Origin: Sphingomonadaceae bacterium
GTDB lineage: Bacteria; Pseudomonadota; Alphaproteobacteria; Sphingomonadales; Sphingomonadaceae
Assembly (NCBI GenBank): GCA_020446665.1
Contig: JAGREF010000105.1
Span: 1-15,060 of the forward strand
DNA: 15,060 bases
Direction of reading: 5' to 3'
Below the pieces are notes generated by a model. That model was not told the DNA's origin, searched no databases, and saw only the letters and a program-made list of their open reading frames with translations. This document shows, piece by piece, positions 1 through 6,029 of the stretch (the first letter of the stretch is position 1; the number at the start of each line of letters is the position of its first letter). The translations under genes and the position numbers were made by a program.

Positions 1-1092
1 GAGATGAACACCCGGCTGCAGGTGGAGCATCCGGTGACCGAGGAAATCACCGGCGTCGATCTGGTCGAATGGCAGCTGCGCGTGGCGAGCGGCGAGCCAA
101 TCCCGCTGAAACAGGAGGAGCTGAGCATCAACGGCTGGGCGATTGAGGCTCGGTTGTATGCAGAGGACCCGGCCAAGGGGTTTTTGCCGAGCACGGGGCG
201 GCTCGATCATTTCAATCTTGGCGAAGTCGGGCGGATAGAAACCGGGGTCGATGAGGGCAGCGAAATTTCGCCGTACTATGACCCGATGATCGCTAAGCTG
301 GTCGTTCATGCCGATGATCGACTGTCTGCGATCAATGACCTCGCCGAAGTCTGCGCTTCGGTTGAAGTCTATCCGGTTCGCTCCAACGCCGCCTTCCTCG
401 TCAACCTACTCGAGATGAATGAGTTTCGCGAAGCAAGGCTGGATACTGGGCTTATCGCAGCCAAAGGCGACAGCTTGCTCGAAGCATCGCCCTCGCCAGC
501 GGTCGAACTGGCGGCGGCCAGTTGGCGGATCGAAGAATTCGAGGCCAACCGCTACGGCAAGGATCAATTGGCGGCGCCAGACGGATTGTTCGGGTTCCGC
601 CTCAACGCTGACCTTGCACCGGCCCGCATCGCAATGCGTGTCGCAAGCGAACTAAGGCAGCTTGAAGTTGCTCCGATTGATAAGGGCGAGCGCTACAAGA
701 TTTCCATCGATGGCCGTAGCGATTTCGAGGACGTGGCCAGCCTGCCCACCACACATGGTGATTGGGCAGAGCGAAACCCTGATGGCGAAATCTTCCTCTT
801 TGAGCGGGGCGCGGCTTACGAGGTCAGCTTCGCACGCGAACGCGGCACCGGCCAAGCCTCCGCCGCCGATGGTGCTATCCTCGCCCCCATGCCGGGCAAG
901 GTCATCGCGGTCGATGTGGCCGAGGGCGATCAAGTCACCGCAGGCCAGCGCCTCATGGTGCTCGAGGCGATGAAGATGGAACACGCGCTCACCGCGCCGT
1001 TCGATGGCACTGTCACCGGCCTCTCCGTCAGCGCAGGGTCGCAGGTGCAGGTCGAAGCGCTGCTGTGCGCGGTGGAGCCTGCGGAGGAGTAG
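1..1092 (+). CDS. Acyl-CoA carboxylase biotin-carrying alpha subunit (probably 3-methylcrotonoyl-CoA carboxylase), 3' part
   Basis: This is the C-terminal 363 residues of a biotin-dependent carboxylase alpha subunit; the 5' end lies left of the window. The fragment opens inside the ATP-grasp biotin carboxylase domain with the conserved EMNTRLQVEHPVTE motif, followed by the biotin carboxylase C-terminal domain (WAIEARLYAEDPAKGFLPSTG). A less conserved middle region follows. The last ~75 residues are a biotinyl carrier domain (APMPGKV...EAMKMEHAL), with the biotin-accepting lysine encoded at 973-975. Complete family members are about 620-670 aa, so somewhat under half is missing. The enzyme carboxylates an acyl-CoA with a separate beta subunit. 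The EAMKMEH form of the biotin site and the fused layout fit methylcrotonoyl-CoA carboxylase (leucine catabolism) better than propionyl-CoA carboxylase, but the substrate is inferred. Cytosolic. Confidence 0.9.
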   Translation, partial: EMNTRLQVEHPVTEEITGVDLVEWQLRVASGEPIPLKQEELSINGWAIEARLYAEDPAKGFLPSTGRLDHFNLGEVGRIETGVDEGSEISPYYDPMIAKLVVHADDRLSAINDLAEVCASVEVYPVRSNAAFLVNLLEMNEFREARLDTGLIAAKGDSLLEASPSPAVELAAASWRIEEFEANRYGKDQLAAPDGLFGFRLNADLAPARIAMRVASELRQLEVAPIDKGERYKISIDGRSDFEDVASLPTTHGDWAERNPDGEIFLFERGAAYEVSFARERGTGQASAADGAILAPMPGKVIAVDVAEGDQVTAGQRLMVLEAMKMEHALTAPFDGTVTGLSVSAGSQVQVEALLCAVEPAEE

Positions 1093-1157
1093 GGCGCAAG
1101 GCCCCCAGCCATATCATCGCGCCGGGCCAATCCGGCATCGCGTGATCGGCAATTGAG

Positions 1158-1418
1158 TCAGTTGGTCCAACTGGCCGTTTCGGGGATCAATTCCGGAGTG
1201 GCAGCTTGCGCAGCATCTGCAACGCGCTCGCGTTCGGCGGCCTTTTCGCTTTCCAGCTTTTGCCGCTGGGTCGCAACCGCGCGTGACTGGTTGGCGAGAT
1301 CGCGCCAGGTCTTTTCCGCGCGCAATTCGCGTTCACGGACATTGTTCAGGGTTGCCTTGGCCGCGGCAGCGGCGGCCTCATTCGCGCGGAGTTCGTAGAA
1401 TTCGTAAGTGACAGCCAC
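1158..1418 (-). CDS. Small charged helical protein of unknown function
   Basis: An 86-residue protein beginning MAVTYEFYELRANEAA. I chose the GTG at 1418 because a GGGAG lies 6 nt upstream and the recognisable sequence starts there; a longer frame from 1472 adds an unconvincing stretch. Residues 12-75 are rich in Ala, Glu, Arg and Lys with few Pro or Gly, so the protein is probably one long helix or coiled coil. There is no signal peptide or membrane segment. It begins 72 bp downstream of the cold-shock gene on the same strand with no clear terminator between them, so the two may be co-transcribed. Similar TYEFYxxRAxEAA small proteins occur in sphingomonads as far as I recall, with no assigned role. 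Function unknown. Confidence 0.65.
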   Translation of the reverse strand: MAVTYEFYELRANEAAAAAAKATLNNVRERELRAEKTWRDLANQSRAVATQRQKLESEKAAERERVADAAQAATPELIPETASWTN

Positions 1419-1490
1419 GGTTCGCTCCCGGTCAGCAGGAATGCAGGATTGGAGGGCGGGGCGGCACAGCATGCCGCCCCGAACCCTGAA

Positions 1491-1703
1491 TCAGTCAGCA
1501 GCCGACAGATTGACGGCGCTTTCCTTGCCATTGCGGCCGGTTTCGACTTCGTAGTTCAGGCGCTGCTCTTTATCGAGCGTGGTCATGCCTGCAGCCTGCA
1601 CGGCCGAAATATGGACGAAGCTGTCCGAAGAACCATCGTCGGGCTGGATGAAACCATAGCCCTTGTCGGTGTTGAAGAATTTTACGGTGCCAGTCTTTGA
1701 CAT
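1491..1703 (-). CDS. Cold-shock domain protein (CspA family)
   Basis: A 70-residue single cold-shock domain protein. It contains the RNP1-type motif KGYGFIQ (residues 14-20) and the RNP2-type motif FVHIS (29-33), and starts with the typical SKTGTVKFFNTDKGYGFI. Members bind single-stranded RNA and DNA and act as RNA chaperones in the cytoplasm. The length is normal for the family. The start at 1703 is supported by AAGGA in AAAGGAACACCC just before the ATG; an in-frame start 42 nt further upstream would add residues unlike the family. The C-terminus (NGKESAVNLSAAD) is the usual form in alphaproteobacteria. Cold induction cannot be judged from sequence, but a roughly 200-bp upstream gap leaves room for a regulatory leader. 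Confidence 0.95.
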   Translation of the reverse strand: MSKTGTVKFFNTDKGYGFIQPDDGSSDSFVHISAVQAAGMTTLDKEQRLNYEVETGRNGKESAVNLSAAD

Positions 1704-1827
1704 GGGTGTTCCTTTCAAGAACAAGTCATTGCCGCCCCGCGACATGCGCGGCGGTCGTGCATCAAATCGTCCGATGAAAGGAAGCCGTCGTCTGGTTTAC
1801 GCCGGGGCCGAAAACGGCAAGCGGCGG

Positions 1828-1860
1828 GTCGCAAATTTCGAAGTCCGTCGCAAATTTCGA
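1828..1860. repeat. Two 14-bp direct repeats upstream of the cold-shock gene
   Basis: GTCGCAAATTTCGA occurs at 1828-1841 and again at 1847-1860, 19 bp start to start. The core CGCAAATTTCG is nearly palindromic around AAATTT. The pair lies about 125-160 bp upstream of the cold-shock start codon, in the gap between that gene and the upstream membrane-protein gene. Two sites roughly two helical turns apart suit a dimeric regulator binding twice, but no known regulator consensus was recognised. Nothing else was found in 1704-1899. Confidence 0.45.
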
Positions 1861-1899
1861 CGTCAGCAGCGGCGCTCTAGCACAGGTTTGCGAATTCAC

Positions 1900-2775
1900 C
1901 TAATTTTGTCTGGTGCGCCCCCGAATATGCCGCCACAGCCCGCCCAGTATCAGGAAGGCGAGCAAGGCATCGATTGCGCCGATGATCATCAGCAAGCGTT
2001 CAAACCGGTCATTGCCGACCACCAGAGACCGTTCGGGCAAGGCAGGATCATAGCGGATCGGAACCGTCTGCCCCGGCGAGTATCCCTTGCCGATGGCCTC
2101 GCTCACCACTACTCTGGTGTCATAGAGCTTGCCATCAACCTGATAGCTGTAGCCCAGGTGATAGGTCGTGCCGATTTTTGGGCGCGATGTGCTGCTGTCG
2201 GTGACCTGTGCTTCCAGCGGCAGGCCGCGCGCGGCAAGGTCGCGCTCCATATCATAGGCGAACCATAGCGGCAGATGCGCCAGTGCCCATACCAGCAGCA
2301 AGCCGCCCACCACCGCGCTCACGACCAGCCAGCCCAGCGCAGGATGCTTGGCATTGAGCACTTCCACCGGCTCGTCGGAATAGGGTGTGCTGGCCAGGAT
2401 CGCGCCAATCTCTGCCGCCAGCCGTTCGCGCCATTCACCTGAGACCCGCCCGACCAGATCCAGCTGACGGGTGAACAGGAGGCGGCGGGAATCCTGCCCT
2501 TCCACCCGGTTGGCCAGCTCGTGATCGCAGGCAAGGCGAAAGGCGGCGCCGCTGCCAAGGCGGTACAGCAGATCGCCATCGCTGGCATAATGGGTGCGCT
2601 CATATTTCTGGCCGCGATCGGTCACGATCAGCATCCAGCCGCCATCGCGCGCAGGCTCTACATGGCTGTTGCCATCATGCTGCGGCGCGCGGTTGATCTG
2701 CGCGAGCTCTTCGCTCCCGCCCATGGCGAGCACATTGGCCCGGTGCTGGCGCGCGATCGTGTCGAAACTGGCCAC
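1900..2775 (-). CDS. Imm63-like domain fused to DUF3592 membrane domain
   Basis: A 291-residue protein with two parts. Residues 1-~135 resemble the Imm63 family of predicted immunity proteins of polymorphic toxin systems: SHVEP, then ERGQ-like TDRGQKYER (52-60), a GDLLYRL segment, and RRLLFTRQLDLVGRVSGEWRER (98-118). Residues 136-291 form a DUF3592-type unit: a membrane helix (~146-172), an exposed beta-rich part with YHLGYSYQVDGKLYD and the RYDPALPERSLV motif typical of DUF3592, and a second helix (~260-281). The start is a GTG at 2775, just after an in-frame TAA and without a clear Shine-Dalgarno; internal starts are possible. No toxin gene is adjacent, so an immunity role is not supported by context. 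Function unknown; the family assignments are from memory of motifs. Confidence 0.8.
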   Translation of the reverse strand: MASFDTIARQHRANVLAMGGSEELAQINRAPQHDGNSHVEPARDGGWMLIVTDRGQKYERTHYASDGDLLYRLGSGAAFRLACDHELANRVEGQDSRRLLFTRQLDLVGRVSGEWRERLAAEIGAILASTPYSDEPVEVLNAKHPALGWLVVSAVVGGLLLVWALAHLPLWFAYDMERDLAARGLPLEAQVTDSSTSRPKIGTTYHLGYSYQVDGKLYDTRVVVSEAIGKGYSPGQTVPIRYDPALPERSLVVGNDRFERLLMIIGAIDALLAFLILGGLWRHIRGRTRQN

Positions 2776-2810
2776 CAGCGCAAGTTAGCACGGCGCCAGA
2801 AGGCGGCAAG

Positions 2811-3015
2811 TCAATGCGTGGTCTGGCCGCCGTCGATGGTCCAGATCGCCCCGTTCACAAAGCTCGCATCGTCGCTCAGCAAATGCTTCACTGTGCCTGC
2901 CATTTCCTCCGGCTGGGCGCAGCGGCCCGAGATATTGTGCTGGAAGAACATGTCAGTGAAATCCTTGCTGTCGGCCCAGTGCTGCGTCATCGGGGTGACG
3001 ACAAAGCCGGGGAAC
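2811..3015 (-). pseudogene. C-terminal remnant of a short-chain dehydrogenase/reductase
   Basis: Reading the minus strand from about 3015 to the TGA at 2811-2813 gives ~67 codons that match the end of a classical SDR: PGFVVTPMT, then the helix region AQPEEMAGTVKHLLSD, and the final strand FVNGAIWTIDGGQTTH. The usual GxxxGxG NAD(P) site and YxxxK catalytic motif are absent because the upstream ~190 residues are gone. The fragment abuts, in another frame, the truncated 3' end of the MFS gene upstream, which indicates a deletion joining the two genes. It has no start codon or ribosome binding site of its own and is not expected to make a working enzyme. Confidence 0.8.
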
Positions 3016-3748
3016 TATCGCGCAAGAACATGGACGCGACAAGGGCGACCAGCGTCAGCACAACCAGCAGCCACATCGGTGCAGTCAGATCATACATGTC
3101 GGCCAGCGCGCCGGCGAGGAAGGGGCTGCCAACCCCGCCGATCACTTCGCCCAGGCCCAAGACCACGCCTGTCAGCGATGCGGTCAGCCTTGGATCGACC
3201 CTTTCCGCCGGGACAGTGGCCATGAACAGCGGGAAAATGCCGTTCAGCGACCAACCGAAATAGGTCGCAATCGGCACAAGGATCAGCGGGGCAGCGGTGG
3301 AGCCGAGCAGGTTGGAACCGAGATTTTGCCCCACGCCCATGGCAAGGCCGCGATGCTTGGGCTCTACTTCGGACACGATCATCGCATGGCTGACCGGCAT
3401 CACGCCGCCTTCAGCAATGCCCATCAGCAGCCGTGCACCCAAAAGCAGCAGGAAGCTGCCCGCAAGGCCCGACAGCATTGAGCAGGCGCAGAAGGCGAAT
3501 GTGGCAATCACGACAATGGGCTTGCGCGAACCGAGCTTGTCCGATAGCGGCCCCACCGCCATGCCCGACAATGCCCAGGTGAGCGACAGGCCGGAGGAAA
3601 GCAGGCCAATCTGCAGATTGGTGAGGCCCAGCCCGCCCTCTTCACCGGGCTTGGCGATAAGGGGCATCATGAAATTCGCCGCCTTCCGGTCAAAGAACGG
3701 GATGCCGAAATTCAGGCTCAGCAACAGCACCAGCCAGACCTGATAGCC
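2987..3748 (-). pseudogene. Internally deleted MFS transporter remnant
   Basis: The frame encodes the N-terminal helices of a major facilitator transporter (GYQVWLVLLLSLNFG, then the loop PLSDKLGSRKP after TM2 and RLLMGIAEGGVMPVSHA), then jumps from YFGW (TM5 region) straight to LNGIFPLFMATVPAE, which in this family lies near TM9-TM10. About 150-170 residues are therefore missing from a usual ~420. The 3' end is also lost: after VASMFLRD the frame runs about ten codons into the SDR remnant and stops at 2987. The frame is open upstream to a TAG at 3782-3784 but has no ATG before the first helix; only a GTG at 3730 inside it. Probably non-functional. Original substrate unknown, perhaps an organic anion. 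Confidence 0.75.
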
Positions 3749-3940
3749 CTTTTTCGAGAATACGAGTAGTTGCTTACAATTCTACGCGGGCAAGCTGGTT
3801 CCCGCGAAGGATTCGAGCGCAGGGAAAGCAGGACAAAAGCGAATACCTATCGTCCGGTTAGAGCCCGATCAGGGAGGTTGCGGCCCGGCTGCGCCAATTG
3901 GTGCGAAGACCGGCGCAATTCCGGATAGTCACCGGGGGTG

Positions 3941-3978
3941 GCTGGCGGGCATCCGGACCTTGCTGTCAGCCCGCCAGC
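3941..3978 (-). terminator. Hairpin downstream of the alkylsulfatase gene
   Basis: GCTGGCGGGC at 3941-3950 and its exact complement at 3969-3978 can form a perfect 10-bp GC-rich stem with an 18-nt loop, about 20 bp beyond the alkylsulfatase stop codon. No T-run follows, so it is a weak terminator candidate or an mRNA 3'-end stabiliser. The rest of the 3749-3997 gap holds no gene that I can support. Confidence 0.4.
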
Positions 3979-3997
3979 ATGTGTCGTGCCGATGCCG

Positions 3998-5929
3998 CTA
4001 GGGGGTCACGATCGGGAATTGCGGCTTGGGTGTATCCAGCGCGCCGAACATATTGGCCAGATGCGCCGGATCCCCCTCAATGCTTGCTTTCCCCGCCTGC
4101 ACCAGCTCTGGCAAAGTGGCCTGCTGCGCGAGGAGCAGGTTGAAGTCTGCCCGGTTGATGGTCAGGCGGGTTGAGAAATCGTCGATACTGCCCTTGCGCG
4201 GGAACATCACGCTCTTGCGCAGGTCGACGGTGATGCTCTCTCCGGTATCGGGCATGGTGAACAGCAGAACAGCCTCTTCGCCGCGCATCTTTGCCGGATT
4301 GAAGCGGCTGGCCAGCACATCGAACAGATCGGCTGTGGGGATCGAAGCAATCAGGGCCAGCGATGTAACATCAGGGACATCGGGCTGTTTCTCGCGCTGC
4401 AATTCACTGGCTGCGACGAGGTAGATATTGCGCCATGTCCCCGCTTCGGCCTGATAGCCCAGCTGAGTGTAGATTTTCGCCAGCAGGTCGCGTGCGGCGC
4501 GATTTTCGGGTTCGGCATAGACCAGTTTCTGCCCCAGCGTGGCCGCCCAGCGATATTCGCCTGCATCAAAGGCAGCCTGCGCCCTGGCCAGCATGGCCTT
4601 GCTGCCACCGGTCGCTTCGACCCATTTCTTCGCTTCTTCTGTCTTGGGCAGCGTGTCATAATCGGCAGGCACGCCATTCCACCAGCCGAAATAGCGCTGA
4701 TAGACTGCCTTCGCATTGTGCTTGTAAGTGCCGTAATAGCCGCGCGTGCCGAAATCCTCGGCAGCGAAATCGGGTTCGCCAATGTCTTCGGCGATTTCAT
4801 CCATGGTGGCACCCTGATTGGCCATGCGCAGCGTCTGGTCATGGACAAAGCGATACATGTCGCGCTGGTTGCGCAGCCGCTGTTCCACGCGGTCCGTGCC
4901 CCATGCGGGCCAGTGGTGCGAGGCGAGGATCACGTCACTCTTGCTGCCATAGCGGACCAGCATATCGTCGATCACACGGCTCCATTTCAGCGCATCACGC
5001 ACCAGCGCACCGCGCGGAGTGAGCACATTGTGGAAATTGCGGGTCGCTACTTCGGCGCTGTGCAAGGCGCGATATTGCGGCAGGTAGAAGACCAGTTCGG
5101 CGGGCGCTTCTGTCCCGCCCGCTTCCATGAATTCGAAGGTCACGCCATCAATATCCATGGTTGCGCCGCCTTCAGGCAATTCCAGCGTCGGCGGGAGCAG
5201 CCCGATCGGGCCGACAGAGAGGGCGGGGCCGAGGCCTGAACCGATCACTTCCTGCGGCCCGGCGGGGAAGCCCGCACCGAACTGGAACTGGGCCCTGCGG
5301 TTCATGGCGGTACCGGCCAGCACTGTCTCGCCCACGGTTTCCGCCATAAAGCCGTAGGAAGCGATGATCTGGACCTTGCCTGAGGCTACATCTTCCGCGC
5401 TGGTCACCCCGCGCACACCGCCGAAATGGTCAGCATGGCTGTGGGTATAGATCACTGCCACCACCGGCAATTTGCCCAGCGTCTTGTTGGCCAGCGCCAG
5501 TCCGGCCTTGGCCGGGGCAGGGGTGAGCAGCGGATCAACCACAATCCAGCCGGTCTTGCCGCGGATCAGGGTCATTACCGACAGGTCATAGCCGCGGACC
5601 TGGTAAATGCCGGGCATGACTTCGAACAGGCCATGGATCGCCGAGAGGCGGCTCTGCCGCCAGAGCGAGGGATTGGCCGTGTCAGCGGGAGGCTCTGCCA
5701 GGAAATCGAACCGTTTGATGGGCCAGGACAGGCTGCCGTCCTCGTTGAGGATATCCTCGTCCAGCTCCGCCAGCTTGCCGCGCATCGCATCGTCATAATC
5801 CTGCTGGTCAGTCAGCGGCAGCTGGCTGGCGACAGACTGGTTCAGCGTCGCGGTGCGGTTGCTGGCCGGAGCATTGGCGATCAGTGCCAGAGCCATGGCG
5901 ATGGTTGCGGCAGGGCGGGTGAGGGACAT
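3998..5929 (-). CDS. Secreted alkyl/aryl sulfatase, metallo-beta-lactamase fold (SdsA1-like)
   Basis: A 643-residue type III sulfatase that would hydrolyse primary alkyl sulfates to alcohol and sulfate. A signal peptide (residues 1-~22, MALALIANAPAS) points to the periplasm. The zinc site THSHADH (162-168) supplies H163, H165, D167 and H168; E278 (APAELV), E293 (HSAEVATRNFHN) and a histidine in SHHWPAWG (337-344) match the remaining ligands of SdsA1. Residues ~360-505 form the alkylsulfatase dimerisation domain (YQRYFGWWNG), and ~520-640 the SCP2-like C-terminal domain thought to bind the hydrophobic chain. Length and domain order are normal. The ATG at 5929 begins the signal peptide, with a weak GGA 9 nt upstream. 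It follows a TonB-dependent receptor by 100 bp, suggesting a sulfate-ester uptake and cleavage locus. Confidence 0.92.
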   Translation of the reverse strand: MSLTRPAATIAMALALIANAPASNRTATLNQSVASQLPLTDQQDYDDAMRGKLAELDEDILNEDGSLSWPIKRFDFLAEPPADTANPSLWRQSRLSAIHGLFEVMPGIYQVRGYDLSVMTLIRGKTGWIVVDPLLTPAPAKAGLALANKTLGKLPVVAVIYTHSHADHFGGVRGVTSAEDVASGKVQIIASYGFMAETVGETVLAGTAMNRRAQFQFGAGFPAGPQEVIGSGLGPALSVGPIGLLPPTLELPEGGATMDIDGVTFEFMEAGGTEAPAELVFYLPQYRALHSAEVATRNFHNVLTPRGALVRDALKWSRVIDDMLVRYGSKSDVILASHHWPAWGTDRVEQRLRNQRDMYRFVHDQTLRMANQGATMDEIAEDIGEPDFAAEDFGTRGYYGTYKHNAKAVYQRYFGWWNGVPADYDTLPKTEEAKKWVEATGGSKAMLARAQAAFDAGEYRWAATLGQKLVYAEPENRAARDLLAKIYTQLGYQAEAGTWRNIYLVAASELQREKQPDVPDVTSLALIASIPTADLFDVLASRFNPAKMRGEEAVLLFTMPDTGESITVDLRKSVMFPRKGSIDDFSTRLTINRADFNLLLAQQATLPELVQAGKASIEGDPAHLANMFGALDTPKPQFPIVTP

Positions 5930-5967
5930 AGCGTGATTCCAGTCAGTTCAGTCAGTCAGAAACAGAA

Positions 5968-5995
5968 CAGGCGGACCCCGCAAAGGGCCCGCCTG
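5968..5995 (-). terminator. Intrinsic terminator between receptor and alkylsulfatase genes
   Basis: On the minus strand CAGGCGGGCCC (5995-5985) pairs with GGGTCCGCCTG (5978-5968): an 11-bp stem with one G-U pair and a 6-nt loop, followed by the T-rich TTCTGTTTCTG. It lies about 35 bp after the receptor stop codon, so it should end or attenuate receptor transcription before the alkylsulfatase gene. A CAGT-rich repeat (5940-5959) lies between it and the alkylsulfatase start. Confidence 0.75.
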
Positions 5996-6029
5996 CCTGA
6001 TTTGGGTATTCAGCAAGTCACAATGCGGA

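Noticed and set aside
1093..1157. Terminator between the carboxylase and the convergent small gene
   Set aside because: Only a 5-bp GCCGG/CCGGC stem without a T-run was found, too weak to report as a feature.
1663..2268. A 201-codon open frame on the plus strand
   Set aside because: It overlaps the cold-shock start, its upstream gap and the DUF3592 coding region in antisense, and has no family-like features.
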